Source: Bacillota bacterium
Lineage (GTDB): Bacteria > Bacillota > Dehalobacteriia > UBA4068
Reading direction: 5' to 3'
Length of the DNA: 64,000 nucleotides
Assembly (NCBI GenBank): GCA_024679955.1
Contig: JAILCQ010000030.1
Location: 1-64,000 of the forward strand
Shown here: positions 8,491 through 18,141 of the stretch, piece by piece
Layout of the letters: every line of letters starts with the position of its first letter
How positions within the stretch are numbered: position 1 is the first letter of the stretch
Notes under the pieces: model-generated
Database searches by the model: none
What the model was told of the DNA's origin: nothing
Seen by the model: the letters and a program-made list of their open reading frames with translations, nothing else
Translations under genes and position numbers: made by a program

Positions 8491-10245
8491 ATGGCTTTTG
8501 ACAGCTTCGTTTTGGCCGCCGTTTTGCATGAGATCCGACCCGTTGCTTTGCGATCCCGCATCGGTAAGATCCATCAGCCGGACAAATCTACCGTTATCCT
8601 GAAATTCCACGGCTTGGAAGGCGGCGGCAAGCTATTGCTTTCCGCCCATCCGGAGCAGGGCCGCATGCAAATCACGGAAAGCGTCCGGGAAAACCCCATG
8701 AAGGCGCCGCTGTTTGCCATGGTTTTGCGCAAATGGCTGGAAGGAGCCAAAATCCTTGCCCTGGAGCAGACGCCCGGAGAACGGGTGGCGCAGATACAAT
8801 TGGAGACCCGCAACGATATCGGCGATATCACCCTTTGCCGTTTGATCGTGGAAATCATGGGCAAGCACAGCAATATTATATTGGTAAACGAGGACGGCAT
8901 GATCGTGGACGGCATTCGCCGCTACGGCAGCAATCTTTCCCGCTATCGCCAGGTTTTGCCGGGGCAGCCCTATATACCGCCGCCGCCCATGCATAAATTG
9001 ACCTTGAAAGATGCGGACGAAGACCGTTTGGCCCAGGCTTTGTTTCGCCGGCCGGAGCTGCCGCTGAAAGAAGCGCTGGTGAAAAACGTTTGCGGCGTCT
9101 CTCCCCTGTTCGCCGTCAGTTGCTGCTGCGCCCACAATATAGACGAAAACTGCCTCTGCGAAGAACTGGGCATTTATGAGATCAGCAAGCTTTGCCAGGC
9201 TTTAACCGACTTGCGGGAAAAAACGTCAACCGGCGCTTTTCAGCCGGTGTTGCTATACCGCCAAGGCCAACCGGTGGATTTTGCCGCCTTTCTTCCCAGC
9301 CAATGGCAAACGGAAGAATACCGCAGCTTCTCCGGCATGAGCCAGGCCATGGACGCTTTTTACGGCTATAAAGAACAGCAGGCTTTGTTCCAGGAGCAAA
9401 AACGCGCCTTAAACAAAACGTTCTCGCACCATATCGCCCGATTGGATAAAAAGATTTCCCTGCAGGAGCAGGATCTGCGCCAATGTGAAGCCGCCGACCG
9501 CTATAAAGAAGCGGGGGATTTGCTTTCCGCCTATCAGTATCATTTGCGCAAAGGGATGGAATCCGCGGAGCTGCCCTCTTTTGCCGATGAAAACGCCACG
9601 GTCACCATCGCCTTGAACCCGGCCCTGAGCCCCCAGGAAAACATCGGCTATTATTACCGGCGCTACAGCAAGGCCAAAAACGCCCGGACGCCCATCGAGC
9701 GGCATTTGCAAGCCAACCGGGAAGAACTGGATTATGTCTTCAGCCTGCAAACCATGGTAAACTGCGCGGAAAAAAGCAGCGATTTGCAGGCTATCGCCAA
9801 GGAGGCCGCCTCGGAAGGGTTGATCCGTCCCCCGGCGCCGGCAGGCAAAGGCGATAAAAAGCATACCAAAGAAAAAGAACCGGCTTTGCCGCCCCGGCAA
9901 TACACTTCACCGGACGGATACACCATTTTGGCCGGGCGCAACAACAAGCAAAACGACAAACTGACCCTGAAAATGGCAGCGGAAAAGGATATCTGGCTGC
10001 ATGCGCAGAAAATCCCCGGCTGCCATGTGATCATCGAAAGCCGGGGCGGCGAAGTGCCCGACGCCACCCTGCGCATGGCGGCAGAAATCGCCGCCTGGTT
10101 CTCCGACGGCAGAGAGGCGGACAAAATCGCTGTGGATTATACCCTGGCCCGGGAAGTGAAAAAACCCGCCCATGCCAAACCGGGCATGGTGATCTATTTT
10201 AAACAAAAAACCCTATATGTACAACCGAAAGAACCGGGAAAATAA
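8491..10245 (+). CDS. rqcH: RqcH, ribosome quality control NFACT-family protein
   Basis: A 584-residue RqcH/Rqc2 homolog (older names FbpA, fibronectin-binding protein). It binds obstructed 50S subunits and recruits tRNA-Ala for C-terminal alanine tailing of stalled chains. The NFACT-N domain begins MAFDSFVLAAVLHEI with GKIHQPDKSTVIL. The middle (about 285-440) is a coiled-coil arm. The NFACT-R domain (about 470-575) contains LAGRNNKQNDKLTLK, DIWLHAQKIPGCHVII and KPAHAKPGMVIYF. Length matches Bacillus RqcH (about 570). It is a single-gene unit with its own promoter and a terminator that begins inside the last codons. Confidence 0.95.
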   Translation: MAFDSFVLAAVLHEIRPVALRSRIGKIHQPDKSTVILKFHGLEGGGKLLLSAHPEQGRMQITESVRENPMKAPLFAMVLRKWLEGAKILALEQTPGERVAQIQLETRNDIGDITLCRLIVEIMGKHSNIILVNEDGMIVDGIRRYGSNLSRYRQVLPGQPYIPPPPMHKLTLKDADEDRLAQALFRRPELPLKEALVKNVCGVSPLFAVSCCCAHNIDENCLCEELGIYEISKLCQALTDLREKTSTGAFQPVLLYRQGQPVDFAAFLPSQWQTEEYRSFSGMSQAMDAFYGYKEQQALFQEQKRALNKTFSHHIARLDKKISLQEQDLRQCEAADRYKEAGDLLSAYQYHLRKGMESAELPSFADENATVTIALNPALSPQENIGYYYRRYSKAKNARTPIERHLQANREELDYVFSLQTMVNCAEKSSDLQAIAKEAASEGLIRPPAPAGKGDKKHTKEKEPALPPRQYTSPDGYTILAGRNNKQNDKLTLKMAAEKDIWLHAQKIPGCHVIIESRGGEVPDATLRMAAEIAAWFSDGREADKIAVDYTLAREVKKPAHAKPGMVIYFKQKTLYVQPKEPGK

Positions 10246-10262
10246 CTTCCCGGTTCTTTTAT
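10231..10262 (+). terminator. Intrinsic terminator of rqcH
   Basis: GAACCGGGAA pairs with TTCCCGGTTC, followed by a T run. The upstream arm overlaps the last codons and stop of rqcH. Confidence 0.85.
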
Positions 10263-10325
10263 ATGGGCTTATTATGTAGGTTTATACGGATAGCCGCCAT
10301 GCAAGGCCGCTATCCGCATATCCAA

Positions 10326-10503
10326 CAAAAAAAGAACTCGCAAGTCACGGTGCACAATGCCGGAAACACCGGCCCTGTGCTTAACGCCCAAAGCGTATCG
10401 CCGCAAAGTTCTTTTTCTGTTGACGTCCCCGCAGATATCCAGACCGGGGTTACCGCCCAAGGCGGATTTACCGGTTCTGCGGAGACGTCCGACATCTGAT
10501 GCC
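10326..10503 (-). ncRNA. Unclassified structured small RNA, about 178 nt
   Basis: The 370-base gap between convergent rqcH and pyrF has no convincing protein gene but holds a compact transcription unit on the minus strand. A near-consensus promoter lies at 10510-10538. The predicted start is near 10503. Two structured domains follow, and the transcript ends in a T run near 10326. Domain 1 (10422-10489) is closed by a 14-bp stem (10476-10489 with 10422-10435, one wobble) holding nested stems 10471-10475/10443-10447 and 10461-10465/10453-10457. Domain 2 (10329-10416) is closed by AAAAAGAACT/AGTTCTTTTT and contains two inner hairpins; its 3' arm doubles as the terminator. The 5' and 3' ends do not pair, so it is unlike 6S RNA. 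I see no tmRNA, RNase P or SRP core motif. A separate hairpin (10287-10316) follows. The one ATG near the 5' end has no ribosome site. Confidence 0.65.
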
Positions 10504-10509
10504 GATAGT

Positions 10510-10538
10510 ACTATACCACAAAACAATACCGATAGCAA
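10510..10538 (-). promoter_or_regulatory. Promoter of the unclassified RNA
   Basis: On the minus strand, -35 TTGCTA (10533-10538) and -10 TATAGT (10510-10515) have a 17-base spacer and GTGG ahead of the -10. The layout closely copies the 6S RNA promoter 1.1 kb away. A GC-rich hairpin at 10557-10576 separates it from the end of pyrF. Confidence 0.75.
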
Positions 10539-10615
10539 TACCATGTGTACGGAAGGCGGGAAAGAATCCCGCCGAAATACTATCGCTGACCTGCGGCATT
10601 CTGCCGCGAAACGGC

Positions 10616-11350
10616 TCAGGCTTCCGCCATTTCCCTGGCGATTTTGTCCGCCGCCGCCGCCGGATCCTCCGCTTTGGTGATGGGCCGGCCGATCACCAGA
10701 TAATCGGCGCCCGCCTGCATAGCCTGGGCGGGGGTGGTGATGCGCTGCTGGTCGTCGGCGCTGGCCCAGGTGGGTCTTACGCCGGGGGTGACGATCAGAA
10801 AGTCTTTGCCGCAGGTCTGGCGAATGGCGGATATCTCTTGCGGCGAGCACACCACGCCGGCCAGGCCGGATTGCTTGGCCAGTTTGGCCAAAACCGCCAC
10901 ATGTTGGGCGATGGGCTTGTCCACGCCCATTTCCTGCCGCAAATCCTCCTGGCTGATGCTGGTCAAAACCGTCACCGCCAAAGACAAAGGCTGGGGCAGG
11001 CCGTTCTTTTCCGCTTCTTCCTGCAAAGCCTGCTGGGCGGCCTGCATCATTTTGGAACCGCCACTGGCATGCAGCGTAAACATAAAAGCCTGGCGCCGCA
11101 CCATCACGCGGCTGGTTTGCGCTACGGTGTTGGGGATATCATGAAATTTCAAATCGATAAAGACGCGGCCGCCCAAAAGCTGTATGTCCCGGACGATATC
11201 CGGCCCCTCGCTGTTATAAAGCTGCATACCCACTTTATAAGCGCCCACTTTGCCGGAGAGGCGTTTTACCAAATCAAAAGCCTGCTCCCGGCTGGCTACG
11301 TCCAAAGCGACGATGATTTTTTCTCTGGCTTGCTGTATCCTGTCTTCCAT
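10616..11350 (-). CDS. pyrF: Orotidine 5'-phosphate decarboxylase
   Basis: A 244-residue PyrF, the last step to UMP. The opening IIVALDV and the catalytic DLKFHDIPNTV segment (the Lys/Asp catalytic array) are present. Further family motifs are TLHASGG, the VCSPQE strand end, VTPGVRPTWA and DYLVIGRPIT near the C-terminus, which bind the phosphate. Length is typical. The ATG at 11350 has GGAGG upstream. It is isolated from other pyrimidine genes and lies just after the 6S RNA on the same strand; a -10-like TACAAT about 30 bases upstream may drive it. Confidence 0.95.
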   Translation of the reverse strand: MEDRIQQAREKIIVALDVASREQAFDLVKRLSGKVGAYKVGMQLYNSEGPDIVRDIQLLGGRVFIDLKFHDIPNTVAQTSRVMVRRQAFMFTLHASGGSKMMQAAQQALQEEAEKNGLPQPLSLAVTVLTSISQEDLRQEMGVDKPIAQHVAVLAKLAKQSGLAGVVCSPQEISAIRQTCGKDFLIVTPGVRPTWASADDQQRITTPAQAMQAGADYLVIGRPITKAEDPAAAADKIAREMAEA

Positions 11351-11422
11351 GGATTTCCTCCCTGTCGCAATATTGTATCGTATCCCCGTGCCGGCAAAAG
11401 CTGGGTATTTGTATTTTGGTTA

Positions 11423-11607
11423 TAAAAACCCCCGCTTTGCCGTGAGGACCGCGGTTTTGAAACCTGCTGTGTGCAGGTGGGTAACCGCCCGATCACTTTC
11501 GCAGTCCTCGAACGAGCGAGGCAGGACGGCCATGATCGGAGCAGGCTTCCCTTATAAAAGGTGTTGGGTCAAAACATACGGTCATCTGCACGAACATCGC
11601 AGGGAAT
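11423..11607 (-). ncRNA. ssrS: 6S RNA
   Basis: The RNA is about 185 nt, in the gap after aspS. The 5' closing region (CCCTGCGATGTTCGTGCAG) pairs with the 3' side through GTGCAG/CTGCAC and CCTGC/GCAGG. Between lies a large central bubble with GACCCAACACC, then an apical arm closed by CCGATCA/TGATCGG. This is the 6S architecture that mimics an open promoter and binds sigma-A RNA polymerase. In Bacillus subtilis the 6S-1 gene bsrA also lies next to aspS. A GC stem and T run near 11424-11428 end it. The mature 3' end may be trimmed to just past GCAGG. Confidence 0.9.
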
Positions 11608-11613
11608 GGTTAT

Positions 11614-11642
11614 AGTATACCACCATTCCCCCGGTTTCACAA
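11614..11642 (-). promoter_or_regulatory. Promoter of 6S RNA
   Basis: On the minus strand, -35 TTGTGA (11637-11642) and -10 TATACT (11614-11619) have a 17-base spacer. The inferred start is 11607. Confidence 0.8.
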
Positions 11643-11661
11643 CCGGAAATTTTACCATATC

Positions 11662-11719
11662 GAAAAACCGCATAGCGGTTTTCCCGCAAAAAACAGGAAG
11701 CCACGGCTTCCTGTTTTTA
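11662..11719 (-). terminator. Tandem terminators of aspS
   Basis: The first hairpin is AAAAACAGGAAGCC pairing with GGCTTCCTGTTTTT (11689-11718). The second is AAAACCGC/GCGGTTTT (11664-11682) with a T run on the minus strand. Together they insulate the 6S promoter from aspS transcription. Confidence 0.8.
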
Positions 11720-11736
11720 TGCGATCCTATACTGTA

Positions 11737-13551
11737 TTATTCTTTATTCCCGTCGGCTTCCCCGGCGTTTTTCTTTTGCGGCATGCTGGGACGGATATGC
11801 AATTCCCGCAGCTGCTGAATGGTGACGGAACTGGGCGCCTGGGTCATCAGGCAGGCGGCGCTTTGGGTCTTGGGGAAAGCGATGACGTCGCGGATGCTGT
11901 CCTTATGGCCCATCAGCATGATCATCCGGTCCAAACCGAAAGCTACGCCGCCATGGGGCGGAGCGCCGTATTCAAAAGCGTCCAGCAAATAGCCGAATTT
12001 ATCTTTGCTTTCTTCTTCGCTGATATTCAGCAAAGCAAAAATCTTTTCCTGCACGTCCCGGCGATGGATACGAATGGAACCGCCGCCCAATTCCACGCCG
12101 TTCAACACGCAGTCGTACGCTTTGGCCCGCACTTCGCCGGGTTTTTCCATCAAAACCGGCAAATCTTCATCCTTGGGCATGGTGAAAGGATGGTGCATGG
12201 CCGTCCAACGGCCTTCGCCGGCGTCGTATTCAAACATGGGGAAATCGGTGACCCACAGGAAATTCAGCTCGTTATCGTCAATCAGCCCTTCTCTTTTGGC
12301 GATTTCCTGGCGCAAATGGCCCAGGCTTTCCGCGGCCACCCGCCAATCCGCCGCCACAAACATCAGCAAGTCGCCGGGTTCCGCGCCCATTCTTTGCAGC
12401 AGGCGCTGCGTCTGATCCTCGGTAAAGAATTTGGTGATGGGCGAATGGAGCTCGCCTTCCCGCACCATGATATAGGCCAGGCCGCGGGCGCCGTATACGC
12501 CCACGAAATCTTTCAAAGCGTCCATATCCCGGCGGGAATAGCCGGCGCAGCCTTTGGCGTTGATGCCCCGGACCCAGCCGCCTTTTTTCGCCACCGAAGC
12601 AAAGGTGGTAAAATCGCTTTCCGCGGCGATATCCGCGATATCGATCAGCTCCATGCCGAAACGCAGATCCGGTTTATCGGAACCGAAACGGCTCATGGCT
12701 TCCGCATAACTGATGGTGGGGAAAGGCGTGGGGATCTCCCGGCCCATGGCATGACGGAACACATAGGCCAGCATGTCTTCACAGAGACGGCGCACGTCTT
12801 CTTCTTCTACAAAGGACATTTCCATATCCAATTGGGTGAATTCCGGCTGCCGGTCCGCCCGCAGATCCTCGTCCCGGAAGCAGCGGGCGATCTGGAAATA
12901 TTTATCCATGCCGGCCACCATCAGCATTTGTTTGAACAGCTGGGGGCTTTGGGGCAGGGCGTAAAATTCTCCCGGATGCACCCGGGAGGGCACCAAATAA
13001 TCTCTGGCCCCTTCCGGCGAGCTTTTGCCCAGCATCGGCGTTTCGATCTCGTAAAAGCCGGCTTCGTCCAAAAAGCGGCGCATGGCCATGGCGGTCTTAT
13101 GCCGCAGCTTGATCGCATCCTGCATCACCGGCCGGCGCAAATCCAGATAGCGATAGCGCAAACGCAGCAATTCATCCACATTGACGTCGTCTTCAATATA
13201 AAAAGGCGGCGTTTTGGCCCGATTGAGTATGATCAATTTGGAACCGACCACTTCCACTTCGCCGGTGGCCAGATTTTCATTGGCCGTATCCTCCGGCCGG
13301 GGGCGTACCCGTCCTTTGACGTTCAACACGTATTCGCTGCGGACCTGTTCGGCCAGGGCGAAGGATTCCGCGTCTCCCTGGGGATCGAATACCACCTGCA
13401 CCAATCCCTGACGGTCTCGCAAATCAATAAAGATCAAGCCGCCGTGATCCCGCGTCCGCATCACCCAACCGCAGAGAACGACTTCCCGGCCGTCGTCTTT
13501 CAGCCGCAAATCGCCGCAATAATCGGTCCTCTTCATCATCTTTTCCACCAT
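11737..13551 (-). CDS. aspS: Aspartyl-tRNA synthetase
   Basis: A 604-residue bacterial-type AspRS. The N-terminal OB-fold anticodon domain contains VVLCGWVMRTRDHGGLIFIDLRDR. Class II motif 2 and flanks appear around QSPQLFKQMLM and FRDEDLRADRQPEFTQLD. A GAD insertion follows, and the C-terminal motif 3 is FGLDRMIMLM. Length is normal for bacterial AspRS. The ATG at 13551 has AAGGAG about 9 bases upstream. It follows hisS with 61 bases between them, the order also found in Bacillus. Whether it also charges tRNA-Asn cannot be told here. Confidence 0.96.
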   Translation of the reverse strand: MVEKMMKRTDYCGDLRLKDDGREVVLCGWVMRTRDHGGLIFIDLRDRQGLVQVVFDPQGDAESFALAEQVRSEYVLNVKGRVRPRPEDTANENLATGEVEVVGSKLIILNRAKTPPFYIEDDVNVDELLRLRYRYLDLRRPVMQDAIKLRHKTAMAMRRFLDEAGFYEIETPMLGKSSPEGARDYLVPSRVHPGEFYALPQSPQLFKQMLMVAGMDKYFQIARCFRDEDLRADRQPEFTQLDMEMSFVEEEDVRRLCEDMLAYVFRHAMGREIPTPFPTISYAEAMSRFGSDKPDLRFGMELIDIADIAAESDFTTFASVAKKGGWVRGINAKGCAGYSRRDMDALKDFVGVYGARGLAYIMVREGELHSPITKFFTEDQTQRLLQRMGAEPGDLLMFVAADWRVAAESLGHLRQEIAKREGLIDDNELNFLWVTDFPMFEYDAGEGRWTAMHHPFTMPKDEDLPVLMEKPGEVRAKAYDCVLNGVELGGGSIRIHRRDVQEKIFALLNISEEESKDKFGYLLDAFEYGAPPHGGVAFGLDRMIMLMGHKDSIRDVIAFPKTQSAACLMTQAPSSVTIQQLRELHIRPSMPQKKNAGEADGNKE

Positions 13552-13612
13552 AATCGACCGCTCCTTTTATTTTAAAAAATATCCGATGGCTATTATACCG
13601 TTGCCGTTCTAT

Positions 13613-14872
13613 TTATTTTCGGCTCAAATACGCCGGCAGCTCCTGTTCCGGCACAAACGTCTGGCTGCCGTCTTCCATGCATTTCACCAGCACGCCGCCG
13701 GCAGCCGCCTCATCGTCGCCGATCACCACGGCGATAGGCGCGCCGGAACGGTTGGCCGCTTTCATATGGGCCTTCATGCTCTTATCTTCGTAATCCATGC
13801 CGCAAACCCAGCCGGCGCGCCGCAAAGCGGCAGTCACGGCAAAGGCTTTGTCCCGGGCGGCCCGGCTGCCTGCGCCGATCACCCATACGTCTACGGCCTG
13901 TTCCGCCTCTATACTCTCATTCTGCGCCGCCAAAGCGGTAAATATCCGCTCCATGCCCAAGGCAAAACCCACAGCCGGGCAGGATTGTCCGTTGATCTCC
14001 TGCATCAGGCCGTCGTAGCGTCCGCCGCCGCAAACGGCGCTTTGCGCGCCGATGCTGTCCACGACGATCTCAAAGGCGGTGTTCGTGTAATAATCCAAGC
14101 CCCGTACCAGGCCAGGGTCTTCCGTAAAGGGGATATCCACGGCCTGCAGCAGTTGTTTCACCTGCCGGTAGTGTTCCGCGCAATCGCCGCATAAATAATC
14201 CGTTATTTTGGGCGCGCCGGCGCAGATCTCCATGCAGGCCGGATTTTTGCAATCCAAAAGACGCAGCGGGTTGCGGAGCAGACGCTCCCGGCAAGTGCCG
14301 CACAGCTGCTCCAGGTAGGGCTGAAAATACTCCGTTAAAGCCCGGCGGTAAGCGGGACGGCAATTGGCGCAGCCCACGCTGTTTATCAGCAATTTCAGAT
14401 CTTTCAAACCCAGGCGCTGATAGAAATCCCAGGCAAAGGTGATGATCTCTCCGTCGGCCATAGGGTCGGCGCAGCCGAAATATTCCAAGCCGAACTGATG
14501 AAACTGGCGAAAACGGCCCGCCTGGGGCCGCTCGTAGCGGAACATGGGCCCGATATAGTACAGCTTCACCTCTTTGGCCAGGCCGTACAGCTTGTTTTCC
14601 CCATAGGCCCGGCACACCGCCGCGGTATTTTCCGGGCGCAAAGTCAGCGAACGGCCGGAACGGTCGGTAAAGGTGTACATTTCTTTTTGTACGATATCCG
14701 TACCGTCCCCTACGCCGCGGGCAAACAAATCCGTATCCTCAAACATAGGCGTGCGGATCTCCTGATAACCGTATTCCCGGCACATATTCCGCAGCAAAGC
14801 TTCCACAGCCTGCCATTTTTTTGTTTGCTCCGGAAGGAAATCATTGGTTCCCCGGGGTCTGGTAATGCTCAT
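13613..14872 (-). CDS. hisS: Histidyl-tRNA synthetase
   Basis: A 419-residue class II synthetase. It starts MSITRPRGTNDFLPEQ (RGTNDF is the conserved N-terminus), with motif 2 in LRPENTAAVCRAY and MFRYERPQAGRFRQFHQFG. The HisRS signatures are LVRGLDYYTNTAFEI and CGGGRYDGL, followed by a C-terminal anticodon domain. The ATG at 14872 is chosen because AAAGGAGG lies just upstream; an upstream in-frame codon would add nine unrelated residues. It has its own consensus promoter with a leader of only about 30 bases, leaving no room for a T-box. Confidence 0.95.
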   Translation of the reverse strand: MSITRPRGTNDFLPEQTKKWQAVEALLRNMCREYGYQEIRTPMFEDTDLFARGVGDGTDIVQKEMYTFTDRSGRSLTLRPENTAAVCRAYGENKLYGLAKEVKLYYIGPMFRYERPQAGRFRQFHQFGLEYFGCADPMADGEIITFAWDFYQRLGLKDLKLLINSVGCANCRPAYRRALTEYFQPYLEQLCGTCRERLLRNPLRLLDCKNPACMEICAGAPKITDYLCGDCAEHYRQVKQLLQAVDIPFTEDPGLVRGLDYYTNTAFEIVVDSIGAQSAVCGGGRYDGLMQEINGQSCPAVGFALGMERIFTALAAQNESIEAEQAVDVWVIGAGSRAARDKAFAVTAALRRAGWVCGMDYEDKSMKAHMKAANRSGAPIAVVIGDDEAAAGGVLVKCMEDGSQTFVPEQELPAYLSRK

Positions 14873-14907
14873 GCATACCCTCCTTTGCCTGCTCGCCAAA
14901 CTAATTA

Positions 14908-14937
14908 ATTATATACGTCTTTCCCCGTATTTGTCAA
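14908..14937 (-). promoter_or_regulatory. Promoter of hisS
   Basis: On the minus strand, perfect -35 TTGACA (14932-14937) and perfect -10 TATAAT (14908-14913) have an 18-base spacer. Confidence 0.85.
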
Positions 14938-15154
14938 ATACTTCCACGGCGGTATAAACGTTTTTATTATCCGGAAAGCCGCGGGTTTTCGTCAATAAAA
15001 TCTCTGGCAATCCTGTCCATACTTTGCTATACTTATATATAGTATATGTTTCCGTCAAATCCTTTTCCGGCGGGGCGCAACGTTCTCCGTCCCGCGGCCG
15101 GAAGCAAACGCCGGCGAAGGGTTTGCCGCATGCTTATTTGGGAAAGGGGAAAAT

Positions 15155-15964
15155 ATGGTCAGTAGACCCATGCAGGCCAAAGCGAAAAAACCCGTTCGCA
15201 AAGTGACGAATATCGACATTTACCGCAAAAACAGACGCAAAGCCGGACAGTTTCGTTGGGCTTTGATGGTGGTTTTTGCCCTTGCCTGTCTTTTTGCCGG
15301 TTATTTTTTCGCCATTTCTCCTTTTTTCTCCGTACGGGAGATCCGCATCGCCGGCAACAATCAAGTGGACAGCCAAAGGATCATCCAACTGTCGGGTATT
15401 GAAAGCGGCGACAATATTTTTGCCGTGAACAACCGCTCCGTCAAGCAGCTGCTGCAAATCGAACCGCGTATCAAAGACGCGGAGGTTTCCCGTTCTTTGA
15501 CCGGCAAAATCACCATTACCGTGGAAGAAAGGCAAAGCGTGGCCACGGCTGTTTTGGATCAGGTTTTCGTGACCATAGACGATCAGGGCCGTATCCTGGC
15601 CCGCAGCCGCGCCGCCGACGGCTGTCAGTTGCCTTTGATCACCGGTTTGCCTCAGGAGTTGGCGGCCACCGCCGCCCCGGGCTGCTACATCCGCAGCGCC
15701 GAGATGGAGCAAGCCCTGTCCATCGTGGCCGATCTGCAGAACTATGTACTGGATCTGGGCGAAGTGAACGTGGCCGACGCCCAGCAAATCAAACTGTATA
15801 CCCTGACCGGCGTGGAAGTGCGCATGGGCGACCGCAACGATTTGCCGGAAAAATACCTGATGGCCAGCGCCATCATCAACGATCACAGCGAAACCGGCAC
15901 CTTAAGCCGGATCCGCTATATCGACGTATCCGCCGGACAGGCCGTGGTCAGCTACAAACAATAA
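15155..15964 (+). CDS. ftsQ: Cell division protein FtsQ/DivIB
   Basis: A 269-residue bitopic membrane protein of the divisome. A basic cytoplasmic N-terminus (about 1-33) is followed by one membrane helix (about 34-54). A POTRA domain (about 57-125) follows, opening FFSVREIRIAGNNQVDSQRI and closing with ITVEERQ, and then the FtsQ domain. It links the Z-ring to peptidoglycan synthesis. The ATG has AAAGGGG upstream. FtsQ normally follows murB in the dcw cluster; here it is 5.5 kb away and on the opposite strand. The 280-base gap before it carries the hisS promoter and AT-rich sequence, with no clear plus-strand promoter. Confidence 0.9.
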   Translation: MVSRPMQAKAKKPVRKVTNIDIYRKNRRKAGQFRWALMVVFALACLFAGYFFAISPFFSVREIRIAGNNQVDSQRIIQLSGIESGDNIFAVNNRSVKQLLQIEPRIKDAEVSRSLTGKITITVEERQSVATAVLDQVFVTIDDQGRILARSRAADGCQLPLITGLPQELAATAAPGCYIRSAEMEQALSIVADLQNYVLDLGEVNVADAQQIKLYTLTGVEVRMGDRNDLPEKYLMASAIINDHSETGTLSRIRYIDVSAGQAVVSYKQ

Positions 15965-16118
15965 GAAAAACGACATTATTTTGAAAGAAACGGCAAAATA
16001 AAAGGTTTTTCGCCGTAAAGCAAGAATTAATATTTTTACAGTAGTTTTTCAGCAGGGAATCGCGTTCGGACGTGGAATTTATTAGCACAGTTATACATTT
16101 CCATAAGGGGGCATGTAG

Positions 16119-17222
<1,104 letters not shown>

Positions 17223-17257
17223 GCATATACCTATCATAGAGAAACGGAGCTGATTCA

Positions 17258-18049
17258 ATGAGCACCCTGCTGGAAAGAACACGTGAAATCAACAAAATCA
17301 TTCAAAAAGCGGCGGGGCATCCGATTAGTTTTGTGGAAATGGCGGAAACGTTGTCCAAAAACATCAACAGCAACGTCTATATTCTGGGCCGCAAAGGCAA
17401 AGTGTTGGGCTACACCTTCATGGAAAACTTCTATTGCCCTACCATGGACGATATCGTCAAACTGGACGCCCATTACCCGGACCGGTATAATGACGATTTG
17501 CTGAAAACCACCGAAACGCAAGTGAACATCGACCGGAGAGGCGCTTGCGTTTTTGGCGTGCACAATACCTGCTTCCTCAAAGACAAATACACCACCATCA
17601 TCCCCATTATGGGCGGCGGCCAGCGGCTGGGCACGTTGATGCTGTCCAAAACCGGAGAGTTTGATGAATCGGATCTGATTTTGGCCGAATTGGGCGCAAC
17701 CGTCATCGGCATGGAGATCTTAAGAGCGAAAGTAGAAAAAGTGGAAGACACCGCCCGGCAAAAAGCGGTGGTCAGCATTGCTTTCGACACCCTTTCCTAT
17801 TCGGAGCTGGAAGCGGTGGTGCATATCTTCAACGAATTGAACGGCACCAACGGCCTGCTGGTGGCTTCCAAAATCGCCGACAAAGTCGGCATCACCCGCT
17901 CGGTCATTGTCAATGCCTTGCGCAAGCTGGAATCCGCCGGCGTGGTGGAAGTGCGCTCCCTGGGCATGAAAGGTACGTATATACGGGTTTTGAACGAGTA
18001 TCTTTTGGAAGAGCTGGATCGCATACAACTTACGCATCATACCTTTTAG
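17258..18049 (+). CDS. codY: GTP-sensing pleiotropic repressor CodY
   Basis: A 263-residue CodY. The N-terminal GAF effector domain (about 1-155) starts [16 protein letters not shown] and in the family binds branched-chain amino acids, with GTP also acting as effector. The C-terminal winged helix (about 200-255) has the nearly invariant [21 protein letters not shown] followed by SLGMKGTYI. The ribosome site is GGAG. CodY represses nutrient-scavenging genes when GTP and isoleucine are high. In many Firmicutes codY follows hslVU; here it follows ftsZ and precedes relA, while hslU in this window is followed directly by rpsB. A terminator closes this unit. Confidence 0.95.
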   Translation: MSTLLERTREINKIIQKAAGHPISFVEMAETLSKNINSNVYILGRKGKVLGYTFMENFYCPTMDDIVKLDAHYPDRYNDDLLKTTETQVNIDRRGACVFGVHNTCFLKDKYTTIIPIMGGGQRLGTLMLSKTGEFDESDLILAELGATVIGMEILRAKVEKVEDTARQKAVVSIAFDTLSYSELEAVVHIFNELNGTNGLLVASKIADKVGITRSVIVNALRKLESAGVVEVRSLGMKGTYIRVLNEYLLEELDRIQLTHHTF

Positions 18050-18073
18050 CTGCCCCTCCCTTAAGCAGAAAAT

Positions 18074-18115
18074 AAGGTTGTCTCCCGCCGCTATGCGCCA
18101 GAGATAGCCTTTTTT
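18074..18115 (+). terminator. Terminator after codY
   Basis: AAGGTTGTCTC (18074-18084) pairs with GAGATAGCCTT (18101-18111) through two wobbles, followed by a T run. Confidence 0.75.
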
Positions 18116-18141
18116 ATTTCCCGGACCGAGGTTAACAGATT

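Noticed and set aside
10310..10495. A 61-codon minus-strand frame (and a 78-codon plus-strand frame at 10263-10499) in the rqcH-pyrF gap
   Set aside because: Neither has a ribosome site or family-like sequence. Base pairing across the whole region explains the sequence better as RNA.
10326..10503. Second 6S RNA (6S-2)
   Set aside because: Its ends do not pair and there is no central bubble with the 6S consensus; it folds as two side-by-side domains.
11719..13575. A 618-codon plus-strand frame opposite aspS, and similar long frames opposite relA, dnaE and coaBC
   Set aside because: These are mirror frames created by codon bias. They are His/Gly/Gln-rich with no domains and no ribosome sites.
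14873..15154. A T-box leader before hisS
   Set aside because: The consensus promoter leaves only about 30 bases of leader, with no T-box core sequence or antiterminator.
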